From JBBROS01 sp965217935 (GTDB lineage: Bacteria > Pseudomonadota > Alphaproteobacteria > Acetobacterales > Acetobacteraceae): a stretch of DNA of 64,000 bases. The notes below the pieces were generated by a model that did no database searches, was not told the DNA's origin, and saw nothing but the letters and a program-made list of their open reading frames with translations. Each line of letters opens with the position of its first letter. Positions within the stretch are counted from its first letter, which is position 1. Location of the stretch: NCBI GenBank assembly GCA_965217935.1, contig OZ244581.1:744001-808000 (forward strand). Direction: 5' to 3'. The translations under genes were made by a program, and so were the position numbers. This document shows positions 53,132-61,664 of the stretch, one piece after another.

Positions 53132-54570
53132 CAAGCGATGTCCGGGCGACGGCCCGGCTTGGACGCGCCGCGCGTCTCGGTCAGATGCTCAGCCAGGGTG
53201 AAGGCGACCTCCAGGCTTTGCTGCGCGTTGAGCCGCGGGTCGCACTGCGTATGATAGCGGTCGGACAGCGCCTCGTCGTCGATAAGCTGCGCGCCGCCGG
53301 TGCACTCCGTGACGTTCTGGCCGGTCATTTCGAGGTGGATGCCGCCCGGATGGGTGCCCTCGGCGCGATGGACGGCGAAGAAGCCGTGGATTTCGCCCAG
53401 GATGCGGGCGAATGGCCGGGTCTTGTAGCCGGAGCGGGCCTTGATGGTGTTGCCGTGCATCGGGTCGCAGGACCAGACCACGTTCGCGCCCTCGCGCTGG
53501 ACGGCGCGGATCAACGGCGGCAGCCGCTCCTCGACTTGGTCGGCGCCCATGCGGGCGATGATCATCAAGCGGCCGGGCTGGTTGCCCGGGTTGAGGGCGC
53601 CGCAGAGCCGCAGCAGGTCGTCGGGGGCCATGCTTGGCCCGGCCTTCAGACCGACCGGGTTCTCGATCCCGCGCATGTATTCAATGTGCGCGCTGTCGGG
53701 GTCGCGGGTGCGGTCGCCGATCCAGGGCATGTGCGCCGCAGTGTTGAACCACCCGCCCTCGGTCGAGTCTTCCCGGGTCATCATCTCCTCGAAGCCGAGC
53801 AGCAGGGCCTCGTGCGAGGTATAGAGCCGGGTGGTCGCCATCGAGGGCACGGTGCGCTCGGTAATGCCGCAGGCCGCCATGAAGGCCAGCGCCTCCGAGA
53901 CGCGGTCGGCCAAGGCGGCATAACGGGCGCCCTGGGCCGAGTTGGCGACGAAGTCCAGGTTGTGCTCATGGACGCGGGCGAGCGAGGCGTAGCCGCCGCC
54001 GGTCAAGGCCCGCAGCAGGTTGAGGGTTGCCGCCGATTGCGCGTAGGCGGTCAACTGGCGGTCGGGATCGGCCCTGCGGGCCTCGGCGGTGAACGCCATG
54101 CCGTTGATGATGTCGCCGCGGTAGCTCGGCAACTCGATGCCGCCGTCCCGCTCCACCGCCGAGGACCGGGGCTTGGCGAACTGCCCGGCCAGGCGGCCCA
54201 CCTTGACCACCGGAACGCCGGCGCCGAACGCCAGAACGACGGACATCTGCAGCAAGACCCGAAGCGTGTCGCGCACATGGTCGGCCTGGAACGCGGAGAA
54301 GCTCTCGGCGCAGTCGCCGCCTTGCAGCACGAAGCCGCGGCCGGCCGCGACCTCGGCTAGCTCCGCCTGAAGGCCGCGCGCCTCGCCAGCGAACACGAGC
54401 GGGGGGAAGCGGCGGAGTTGCTCTTCCACGGCGGCGAGGCGCGCCGGATTGTCATAGTGCGGGAGCTGTTGCGCGGGGACGTTGCGCCACGAGGACGGAG
54501 TCCAGGGCGCCGGGGGGGAATGCCGCGGCGGAGCCAGGGCGGCGCCCTCGTGCATCATCGAATCTGGCAT
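53131..54570 (-). CDS. aroG: DAHP synthase, class II (plant type)
   Basis: 479 aa from ATG 54570 (AGGTG upstream); a TTG at 54585 is less likely. Class II signature: WTPSSWRNVPAQQLPHY, VLQGGDCAESF with the metal Cys, PSYRGDIING, ENPVGLKAGPSM, DPMHGNT and GGIHLEMTGQNVTEC. It condenses phosphoenolpyruvate and erythrose 4-phosphate, the first shikimate step. Coupled to tyrA. Its presence in the cluster implies a dedicated push of carbon into aromatics, as in scytonemin clusters, which also carry an aroG. Confidence 0.95.
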   Translation of the reverse strand: MPDSMMHEGAALAPPRHSPPAPWTPSSWRNVPAQQLPHYDNPARLAAVEEQLRRFPPLVFAGEARGLQAELAEVAAGRGFVLQGGDCAESFSAFQADHVRDTLRVLLQMSVVLAFGAGVPVVKVGRLAGQFAKPRSSAVERDGGIELPSYRGDIINGMAFTAEARRADPDRQLTAYAQSAATLNLLRALTGGGYASLARVHEHNLDFVANSAQGARYAALADRVSEALAFMAACGITERTVPSMATTRLYTSHEALLLGFEEMMTREDSTEGGWFNTAAHMPWIGDRTRDPDSAHIEYMRGIENPVGLKAGPSMAPDDLLRLCGALNPGNQPGRLMIIARMGADQVEERLPPLIRAVQREGANVVWSCDPMHGNTIKARSGYKTRPFARILGEIHGFFAVHRAEGTHPGGIHLEMTGQNVTECTGGAQLIDDEALSDRYHTQCDPRLNAQQSLEVAFTLAEHLTETRGASKPGRRPDIA

Positions 54571-54711
54571 TGCATCACCTGTCAAAATTGGCCCCGCTTG
54601 ACCGGCCTTAACCGTCCTGGGGGCACGTCAGTCATTTGGCCCGAGGGCCTAAGCGGACATCCATGGCTTGTGCCGCGAATGCCTGCTTAGACGCCTTTGA
54701 ACACGCATTAT

Positions 54712-54746
54712 GTTTCGCTTCGCGACGGCGAGCCGTCCCGCGAAAC
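54712..54746 (-). terminator. Hairpin between trpE and aroG
   Basis: GTTTCGC ... GACGGC-ga-GCCGTC ... GCGAAAC forms an interrupted stem just after the trpE stop on the minus strand. The following bases in the transcript (ATAATGCGTG) have only a weak U run. It could attenuate readthrough into aroG-tyrA or protect the trpE 3' end. Confidence 0.5.
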
Positions 54747-54757
54747 GACGCTTAGCA

Positions 54758-56308
54758 TCAGCCCGCCAGGCCGAGATCGAGATGCGAGGCGAGCCCGACC
54801 TCGGCGAAGCGCACGGCGTGCTCGGCGGCGCGCAGCAGGGCTTGCGCCTTGTTGCAGCTCTCCTGGTATTCGGCCTCCGGCTCGGAATCGGCGACGACGC
54901 CGCCGCCTGCCTGCACGTATAGGATGCCGTCCTTCACCAGCCCGGTGCGAAGACCGATGCAGGTGTCGAGGTTGCCGTCGGCGCCGATGTAGCCGATGCC
55001 GCCGGCGTAAAAGCAGCGCCGTGTGGTCTCCAGTTCGTCGATGATCTGCATGGCGCGGATCTTGGGCGCGCCAGAGACCGTGCCGGCGGGAAAGCCGGCG
55101 CAGAGCACGTCCAGCACGTCGGCGCGGGCCGGGTCGAGGTCGCCCTCGACGTTGGAGACGATGTGCATGACGTGGGAGTAGCGCTCGATGGCCATTTTCT
55201 CCGTCACGCGGACCGAGCCTATGGTCGCGACCCGGCCCACGTCGTTGCGTCCAAGGTCGAGCAGCATCAGGTGCTCGGCCAGTTCCTTCGGATCGGCCAG
55301 CAGGTCCTGCTCGAGGCGGATATCGGCGGCGCGGGTGTCGCCGCGGGGACGGGTGCCGGCGATCGGGCGCACGGTGACGGCGCCGTCGCGCAGGCGGACC
55401 AGGATTTCGGGCGAAGAGCCGACCAGGGCGAAATCGCCGAGGTTGAGGTAGAAGGAGAAGGGAGAGGGATTGAGCCGGCGCAGCGAGCGGTAGAGCGCCA
55501 AGGGGGGCAATCGGAACGGGAGCGAGAAGCGCTGCGACGGCACGACCTGGAAGGCGTCGCCGGCGCGGATGTAGTCCTGGGCGCGCCGCACCATCGAGGC
55601 GTATTGCGCGCGGGTCGTGTTCGAGGCCGGCTCCGGCAACACGTCGGTATGGGCCACGGAAACGGAGGCCGGCACGGCGCGGCGGAGGTCGGCAATCACG
55701 TCGCTGAGCCGCTCGCGCGCCCGTTCGTAGGCCGAGACCGCGGTGAGGCCGGCGACCGGGTAGACTGGGGTGACGATGGTCATGCGGTCGAGCACGTTGT
55801 CGAACACGGCGATGACGGTGGGGCGCATGAGCATGGCGTCGGGCAGGCCAAGCTCGTCCGGGTTGGCCGAAGGCAGGTCTTCGATGAGACGAACGAAATC
55901 GTAGGCGAAGAAGCCGATGAGGCTGGCGCTGCCGGGCGGCAGGCTGTGCGGCAGGTCGATGCGGCACTCGCGAATCAGCGCGCGCAGGCTCTCCATGGAC
56001 GGAACGGCCTCCGCCTCGTAACGCGTGCCGCCGACGCGCACGGCGCGGTTGATCTCGGCACGCTGGCCGTGGCAGCGCCAAATCAGGTCGGGCTTGAGGC
56101 CGATGTAGGAGTAGCGTCCGCGCACGGCGCCGCCCTCGATCGACTCCAGCAGGAAACCGTACTGCTGGCCTTCGCCGAGCTTCATCATGGCGGCCACCGG
56201 CGTTTCCAGGTCGGCGACCAGGGTGGTCCACACGACCTGGGCGCGGCCGTTGTCGTAGGTTTCGGTAAACGAATCTTGCCGCGGCAATATGTGCATCATA
56301 GTCCTCAC
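54758..56308 (-). CDS. trpE: Anthranilate synthase component I
   Basis: 516 aa. N-terminal tryptophan-binding region with LLESIEGG (Ser and feedback-site residues), C-terminal chorismate-binding domain with SPFSFYLNLGDFALVGSSPE, VRPIAGTRPRG, DLGRNDVGRVA and FPAGTVSGAPKIRAM. It converts chorismate and ammonia to anthranilate. trpG lies three genes upstream in the same operon. The intact LLES segment suggests normal tryptophan feedback (inference). Confidence 0.96.
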   Translation of the reverse strand: MRTMMHILPRQDSFTETYDNGRAQVVWTTLVADLETPVAAMMKLGEGQQYGFLLESIEGGAVRGRYSYIGLKPDLIWRCHGQRAEINRAVRVGGTRYEAEAVPSMESLRALIRECRIDLPHSLPPGSASLIGFFAYDFVRLIEDLPSANPDELGLPDAMLMRPTVIAVFDNVLDRMTIVTPVYPVAGLTAVSAYERARERLSDVIADLRRAVPASVSVAHTDVLPEPASNTTRAQYASMVRRAQDYIRAGDAFQVVPSQRFSLPFRLPPLALYRSLRRLNPSPFSFYLNLGDFALVGSSPEILVRLRDGAVTVRPIAGTRPRGDTRAADIRLEQDLLADPKELAEHLMLLDLGRNDVGRVATIGSVRVTEKMAIERYSHVMHIVSNVEGDLDPARADVLDVLCAGFPAGTVSGAPKIRAMQIIDELETTRRCFYAGGIGYIGADGNLDTCIGLRTGLVKDGILYVQAGGGVVADSEPEAEYQESCNKAQALLRAAEHAVRFAEVGLASHLDLGLAG

Positions 56309-56349
56309 CGCCTTGATGCCGAACCCGGCTTCGGTCCGGCCGTCCGTAA

Positions 56350-57183
56350 CTAAATCGCCAGCTCTCGATGCCGGGCGCCGGCCTCCTCGCCGGCTTGGCG
56401 GGCGAGCAGGGCTCGCGTCGCCGCGGTCACGTCCCGCTCGCGCATCAGGCTCTCGCCGACCAGGAAGCAGGACGCGCCGGCCGCTTGCATCCGCCGGATG
56501 TCGGCCGCCGTGGCGATGCCGCTCTCGCAGACGAGGATGCGGCCGTCCGGCGCCAAAGGGGCCAGGCGTTCCGTGGTCGCCAGATCGACGTGCAGCGTCT
56601 TGAGGTCACGGTTGTTGACGCCGATCAGCGGCGAGCGCAGCCGGAGGGCGCGGGCAAGCTCGGCTTCGTCGTGAACCTCGACGAGCACGTCCATGCCGAG
56701 ACCGGTTGCGGCGGCTTCCAGCTCGGTTGCCTGCGCGTCGCCCAGGGCCGCCATGATCAGCAGGACGGCATCGGCGCCGGCCGCCCTGGCTTCAAGGATC
56801 TGGTAGGGGTCGAGCATAAAATCTTTCCGCAACACCGGGATCGGCACGGCTGCCCGCGCGGCGGCGAGGTGCTCGATCGCGCCCTGGAAATAGGGCGCAT
56901 CGGTGAGGACGGAGAGGCACGCCGCCCCTCCGGCAACGTAGGCCCAGGCCAGCGACGGCGGATCGAAGTCGGCGCGGATAAGCCCTCTGCTCGGGCTGGC
57001 CCGCTTGACCTCGGCGATCAGCGCTGGGCGGCCCGCGGCGGTTTCGGCCCGCAAGGCGCGGATGAAGCCGCGCGGCGGCTCGGCCGGCAAGGCCGCCTCC
57101 AGCGCAGACCAGGGCCGCAGCGCCTTGGATTGGGCAATGCGCTCCCGCGTATCGGCGCAGATCCGCTCCAGGGCCGTGCTCAC
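56350..57183 (-). CDS. trpC: Indole-3-glycerol phosphate synthase
   Basis: 277 aa. LIAEVKRASPSRGLI (catalytic Lys and phosphate contacts), VLRKDFMLDPYQI with catalytic Lys, IGVNNRDLKTLHVDL and CESGIATAADIRRM are the full IGPS pattern. It makes indole-3-glycerol phosphate from carboxyphenylaminodeoxyribulose phosphate. The ATG overlaps the trpD stop by 4 bp. Not fused to trpF, unlike E. coli. Forty-one bp separate it from trpE. Confidence 0.96.
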   Translation of the reverse strand: MSTALERICADTRERIAQSKALRPWSALEAALPAEPPRGFIRALRAETAAGRPALIAEVKRASPSRGLIRADFDPPSLAWAYVAGGAACLSVLTDAPYFQGAIEHLAAARAAVPIPVLRKDFMLDPYQILEARAAGADAVLLIMAALGDAQATELEAAATGLGMDVLVEVHDEAELARALRLRSPLIGVNNRDLKTLHVDLATTERLAPLAPDGRILVCESGIATAADIRRMQAAGASCFLVGESLMRERDVTAATRALLARQAGEEAGARHRELAI

Positions 57184-58205
57184 GCGAACACCCGGTTGGT
57201 GATCCGCACCAGGGCTTCGAGCGTGGCGCTGGCCGCGCCGCCGTCGATCGCCGCCCGCGCCGTCTCGACGCCCTGCTTCAGCGTGGCGGCGCGTTCGGCG
57301 ACGATCAGCGCGGCCGCGGCATTCAGCAGCACGATGTCGCGATAGGGGCCGGGTTCGCCATCCAGCACGGCGCGCAGGCGGGCGGCGTTCTCGGAGGCGT
57401 CGCCGCCCTTGAGGCTTTCAGACGACGCGCGCTCCAGCCCGGCGTCCTCGGGCGTGATCTCGAAGCGCCGCACCTGGCCGGCGTAAAGCTCGGCAACCTG
57501 GGAATGCGTCGTGATGGTCAGCTCGTCGAGGCCGTCGCCGCCGTGGACGACCCAGGCGCTTTCGGAGCCGAGGGCATGCAGGACGTGGGCGACCGGCTCG
57601 ACCCATTGCGGGGCGTAGACGCCGAGCAACTGCCGCCGGGCGCCCGCCGGGTTCGAGAGCGGCCCCAGGAGGTTGAACACCGTCCGCGTGCCAAGCTCGC
57701 GGCGGCTGATGCCGACGTGTCGGGTCGAGGCGTGGAAGCGCGGGGCGAACAGGAAGCCGATCCTGGCCTCGCGCAAGGCTTCGGCGCCAGTCTCGATCGG
57801 AGCGTCGAGGTTGACGCCGAGGGCTTCCAGCACGTCGGCGGCGCCGGATTTCGAGGATAGGGCGCGATTGCCGTGCTTGGCGACGGGAACGCCGCACCCG
57901 GCGACGACGAAGGAGACCGCGGTCGAGATGTTCAACGTGCCCGATGCGTCGCCGCCGGTCCCGCATACGTCGATGGTCCCGTCCGGGGCGTCGACCGTCG
58001 TCATGTGCTCGCGCATGGCCCGGGCCGCGCCGACGATCTCGTCAACCGTCTCGCCGCGGACGCGCATGGCCATGAGCAGGCCGCCGACCTGCGAAGGGGT
58101 GGCGAGGCCGCGCATCATGACATCGAAGGCATCCGTCGTCTGCGCTTCGGTCAGCGCGGACCCGGCTGCAAGCTGATGCAGGATGGGGCGGAGATTGTCG
58201 CTCAC
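57180..58205 (-). CDS. trpD: Anthranilate phosphoribosyltransferase
   Basis: 341 aa. Glycine loop DVCGTGGDASGTLNISTAVSFV, KHGNRALSSKSGAADVLEALG, and the metal/PRPP segment VVHGGDGLDELT are complete. Transfers phosphoribose to anthranilate. Overlaps both trpG and trpC by 4 bp, so trpG-trpD-trpC is one translationally coupled run. Confidence 0.96.
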   Translation of the reverse strand: MSDNLRPILHQLAAGSALTEAQTTDAFDVMMRGLATPSQVGGLLMAMRVRGETVDEIVGAARAMREHMTTVDAPDGTIDVCGTGGDASGTLNISTAVSFVVAGCGVPVAKHGNRALSSKSGAADVLEALGVNLDAPIETGAEALREARIGFLFAPRFHASTRHVGISRRELGTRTVFNLLGPLSNPAGARRQLLGVYAPQWVEPVAHVLHALGSESAWVVHGGDGLDELTITTHSQVAELYAGQVRRFEITPEDAGLERASSESLKGGDASENAARLRAVLDGEPGPYRDIVLLNAAAALIVAERAATLKQGVETARAAIDGGAASATLEALVRITNRVFA

Positions 58206-58891
58206 GCGGTCCCCCGCTCCGGCACGAGCGCGAGGAAATTGTGCAGCAGGTCAAAGCCGGCGAGAGTCTCGATGCTTTCCGGGTGGAACTGCACGCCGTG
58301 GATGGGCAGGCTGCGGTGACGCAGGCCCATTATAAGGCCGTCCTCGGTCCAGGCGTTAACGAGCAGTTCGGCGGGCAGACTGCCCCGTTCTACGACGAGG
58401 CTGTGGTAGCGGGTGGCGTTGAACGGATTGGGCAGGCCGGCGAACACCCCGGTGCCGTCGTGGCGGATAGGGCTGATCTTGCCGTGCATCGGCGCCGGGG
58501 CGCGGATGACCCGGCCGCCGAACACCTGGCCAATGGCCTGGTGGCCCAGGCAGACGCCCAGCACCGGACAGGTTGCCGAAGCCTGCTCGATCAAAGCCAT
58601 GGAAATTCCGGCACGGTCCGGGTCGCAGGGTCCGGGCGAGATCACCACGGCGTCCGTGCCGAGCGCCAGCGCCTCGGCCGCACTCATGCAATCGTTGCGG
58701 CGAACGTCCACCCGCGCGCCCAACTCGCCGAGACGGTGGAACAGGTTGAACGTGAAGCTGTCGTAGTTGTCGAGCAACACGAGCGAGCGGGAGATCGGCG
58801 GCCAGGCCTGCCGCCGAGGCTCGGCGGAGAGGCCCCACCGAGACGGACGGCTGAGGGCGTCGGCCTCCGTCTCGACGTAATGCGTATCCAT
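58202..58891 (-). CDS. trpG: Anthranilate synthase component II (glutamine amidotransferase)
   Basis: 229 aa. Class I amidotransferase with the Cys nucleophile in VLGVCLGHQAIGQVFGG and His/Glu in GVQFHPESI, plus DNYDSFTFNLFHRLG. Supplies ammonia to TrpE. It has an N-terminal extension of about 36 residues (Arg/Trp-rich, SRPSRWGLSAEPRRQAW) absent from ordinary TrpG. It starts 2 bp after the stop of the SRPBCC gene, tying tryptophan supply directly to the tailoring genes. Confidence 0.94.
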   Translation of the reverse strand: MDTHYVETEADALSRPSRWGLSAEPRRQAWPPISRSLVLLDNYDSFTFNLFHRLGELGARVDVRRNDCMSAAEALALGTDAVVISPGPCDPDRAGISMALIEQASATCPVLGVCLGHQAIGQVFGGRVIRAPAPMHGKISPIRHDGTGVFAGLPNPFNATRYHSLVVERGSLPAELLVNAWTEDGLIMGLRHRSLPIHGVQFHPESIETLAGFDLLHNFLALVPERGTA

Positions 58892-58893
58892 GA

Positions 58894-59841
58894 TCAAGCC
58901 GCCTTCTCGGAGATGTAGCTCATGCCCTTGTTGAATGAGGCCAGGTTGCCCGCCTTGTTCTCCAGCACCCGCTTGAGGCTCATGCTCTCGGCGCCGTAAT
59001 CCTCGATCTGCAGCTTGCCGTGCTTGGGGAGCACGCCCTTCTCGAAGAAGGTCACGCGGTGCTGCACGCAGCCGCGCGCCTCGGGGTTGCCGAATGCGTG
59101 GGCGCAGGGGACGAGGAACAGGCAATTGCGCTGCACCCACTCGCCACCCTCATACTGGTGCTCGAACTCGACCAACGCCATGTTGCTCAGTTCATGCCGA
59201 CGGGCGACGACGGCGAACTTCTGGTCATACTCGTCGATGAACCGGCCCTCGCGCTGCTCCGAGGACCCGTCCGGCTTGACCGAAAAGGCCCATTCGGACA
59301 GGTTTCGCACGTCGCTCACGTAGTCGGCGGCCATGTCGAACGGCGCGTCGATGAAGATCGACGTGGTCTTGATCTCGAACTTGCCCGGCACTGCATGATC
59401 GTGGCCCGCCCGCCGTTCCAGCGCGCCCTTGAGCGAGCGGATCTCGGCGGTGTGGACGTAGTGGATGCCCTGCATCAGCATCTGGGTGCGGCGCTCCGGG
59501 CCGACGAAGCTCAGCCAGTGGAAATAGACCCCCGGTTCGTCGGAGCCGAGATAGGAGGCCGGGAACGCCAGGGCCGGGTAGCACTGGAAATATTCGTTGT
59601 ACTTGTAGCCGCAGTGCCACTCGACGCCTTTGAAGATGGGCGTCTCGATCGGACGGACGTGGTAGAACAAATCATGCTGATAGCCGGACGCGGTGCCGCG
59701 CCAGGTGTTCTCGTCCATCTGCTCGATCATGCGGCTGTAGAGCGTCCACTCGTCGAGGTTGCGCAGGTCGCGCAGGTAGTCGTAGGCGGCCTCGGGCGAG
59801 GTCGCGATGTAGGTGGACGTGGCGAAGGTGTTGCTCTCCAT
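58894..59841 (-). CDS. ScyC-like two-lobed SRPBCC (cyclase) protein
   Basis: 315 aa with two SRPBCC/START-like lobes: YLRDLRNLDEW at 22-32 and YVSDVRNLSEW at 174-184 mark the same helix in each. Conserved-looking blocks are WHCGYKYNEYFQCYP, YFHWLSFVGPERRTQM, and GKLQIEDYGAESMSLKR near the end. Length and layout fit ScyC, which in scytonemin biosynthesis cyclises and decarboxylates the ScyA product to a tricyclic ketone. The neighbour on each side supports this: a ScyA-type enzyme 17 bp upstream and trpG 2 bp downstream. AGGAAAGGA precedes the ATG. Homology to ScyC is from memory. Confidence 0.78.
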   Translation of the reverse strand: MESNTFATSTYIATSPEAAYDYLRDLRNLDEWTLYSRMIEQMDENTWRGTASGYQHDLFYHVRPIETPIFKGVEWHCGYKYNEYFQCYPALAFPASYLGSDEPGVYFHWLSFVGPERRTQMLMQGIHYVHTAEIRSLKGALERRAGHDHAVPGKFEIKTTSIFIDAPFDMAADYVSDVRNLSEWAFSVKPDGSSEQREGRFIDEYDQKFAVVARRHELSNMALVEFEHQYEGGEWVQRNCLFLVPCAHAFGNPEARGCVQHRVTFFEKGVLPKHGKLQIEDYGAESMSLKRVLENKAGNLASFNKGMSYISEKAA

Positions 59842-59858
59842 GAGGTGCGCGTCCTTTC

Positions 59859-61664
59859 CTAGCTGCTGGCAATGACAGGGAAGCTCATTCCCTCGGAGGC
59901 AGGGGCCTCGTTCTTCTGCAGGATGCGGACCGGCTTGAGGCCCTCGTTGCGGCCCTGGGTGGGCGCCGTCATGTCGGCGTCGATCAGCACGTCGATCACG
60001 ACCGGGGTTCCGGCCGCCAAGGCCCGGTTCAACGCCGCATCGAGTTCGTCCTCGCGCTCGACCCGGATGCCCTGCGCGCCCATGGAGCGCGCCATCATCG
60101 CGAAATCGACCGGGGGGAAGCACGCATCGGCCAGACCGGCCATGCCGAGCGCGTTCATGCCCTGGTGGCACATGTTGTAGCGGCCGTCGTTCAGCACGAC
60201 CCACACAGCGGACAGGCCGGCTTTGACGGCGGTGTTGATCTCGCTGTTGTTCATCATCATCGCGCCGTCGCCGACGATCGCGACCGCCTGGCCGCGGCCC
60301 ATCGCAGCCCCGATGATGCCCGTGGCGGCGTGACCCATCGAGCCGACATTCGTGCTGACCCGGTAACGTCCAGGTTGCTTGAAGCGGAGGAAATGCGTCC
60401 CCCAGGTGAAGGCGTTGCCGCTTTCCGCGAGCACGATGGCGTCGCTGCCATCGACGACGGTTCGTTGCACTGCTGAGATTAACGCATCGGGCCGCACAAG
60501 GCCGTGCCCGTCCGGCGCCACATGCTCCGGGTGAGGCCGGGGCAAAACCAGGGATGGTTGCGGCTGCTGGTCGGGCCAGGACTTCAGGAGTTGGGCGAGG
60601 AAATCCCCGACCTCCGCCTGCACCGCGTAGGTCTCGGCCATAGGGTAGGCGACGCCCGGGACCAGAGGATCGACGTCGACGTGGATGAAACCGTCTTTGG
60701 GCGATAGCGCGGGATGCCAGAACGAGGTCGGCTCGCCGAGCCTGGTGCCCAGGACAAGGACGCGCTTCGGCGCGTGCTCGCGCATGTAGGCGATGGCCGA
60801 GACGCCGTGGCCGCCCATGCCCGTGACGCCCACGAACAGCGGATGGTCTTCCGGGAAAACGCCCTTGGCGCGCGGCGAGCACATGACCGGAGCGCCGGCC
60901 CGTTCGGCCAAGCGAAGCAGGTCGGCGCCGGCATCGCGGGCGCCGAACCCGGCCCAGATGGCGAACGGGCCTTGCGACAGCAGATCAACGCAACGCTCGA
61001 TCGCGGCCTGGTTGACGGTTGGGCGCACGACATCGCTGTGGCCGTTGGCGAGCGCCGGCAGCTTGTGCTCAAGCGAGGCGCCCTGGATGGCATTCGGGAC
61101 GCTGATATGGGCCACGTAGGCGCCGGGACGGCGAAGCCCGCTCTCGATCCGGCGCAAGACCTGCGGCAACTGCTCCGCGCTTTCGAGGATGACGGCGTCG
61201 TCGAACCAAGCGCCAGCCTCGAACACCGCGCTCGTCGGCATGGTGTAGCCGCTCGTCTCCTGGATGCCGCCGCGTCCGCGCCGCGGCGCGGAGGCGTAGG
61301 CGGAGACCAGGATCACTTTCGCGCCCTCGGTGCGGGCCGCGAGCAGGCCGGTGATCGCATTGGTGATGCCGGGGCCGGTTGTGGTGAACACCACGACCGG
61401 GCGGCCGGTGGCGAAATGCGCCTCGGTGGCGGCGAAGGCCGCGCCGGATTCGTGGCGGAAGTGCAAAAGGTTGAGGTGTTTTGACAGGGCCGCCCAGATG
61501 AGCGCTTGGGCGCCGCCGCAGACGCCGTAGGCATGTTGAACGCCGAGCGCCTTGAACGCTTCGGCCAGTCCCTCCGCCACCGTTTCCGGTGGCGGGTTGA
61601 TCTCGGACGTGACTGCCGGGGCGCGTATTTCGCCCCGGAGCACTGTTTTAGCTGCTGCGCTCAC
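59859..61664 (-). CDS. ScyA-like thiamine-diphosphate enzyme (acetolactate synthase family)
   Basis: 601 aa. Three-domain ThDP enzyme: catalytic Glu72 in RHESGAAFAATE, TTTGPGITNAITG, and the cofactor motif VGDGAMMMNNSE (GDG at 465-467) ending in LNDGRYN at about 491. No regulatory subunit gene is nearby, unlike IlvBN. In the scytonemin pathway ScyA couples indole-3-pyruvate to 4-hydroxyphenylpyruvate. The operon context (trp genes, tyrA, ScyC-like) makes that reaction more likely than acetolactate synthesis. ATG overlaps the upstream stop by 4 bp. Confidence 0.8.
   Translation of the reverse strand: MSAAAKTVLRGEIRAPAVTSEINPPPETVAEGLAEAFKALGVQHAYGVCGGAQALIWAALSKHLNLLHFRHESGAAFAATEAHFATGRPVVVFTTTGPGITNAITGLLAARTEGAKVILVSAYASAPRRGRGGIQETSGYTMPTSAVFEAGAWFDDAVILESAEQLPQVLRRIESGLRRPGAYVAHISVPNAIQGASLEHKLPALANGHSDVVRPTVNQAAIERCVDLLSQGPFAIWAGFGARDAGADLLRLAERAGAPVMCSPRAKGVFPEDHPLFVGVTGMGGHGVSAIAYMREHAPKRVLVLGTRLGEPTSFWHPALSPKDGFIHVDVDPLVPGVAYPMAETYAVQAEVGDFLAQLLKSWPDQQPQPSLVLPRPHPEHVAPDGHGLVRPDALISAVQRTVVDGSDAIVLAESGNAFTWGTHFLRFKQPGRYRVSTNVGSMGHAATGIIGAAMGRGQAVAIVGDGAMMMNNSEINTAVKAGLSAVWVVLNDGRYNMCHQGMNALGMAGLADACFPPVDFAMMARSMGAQGIRVEREDELDAALNRALAAGTPVVIDVLIDADMTAPTQGRNEGLKPVRILQKNEAPASEGMSFPVIASS

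Noticed and set aside
59859..61664. Ordinary acetolactate synthase (IlvB)
   Set aside because: No IlvN subunit or ilvC is near, and the gene is coupled to a ScyC-like gene, trp genes and a ScyD/E-like gene; not excluded biochemically.
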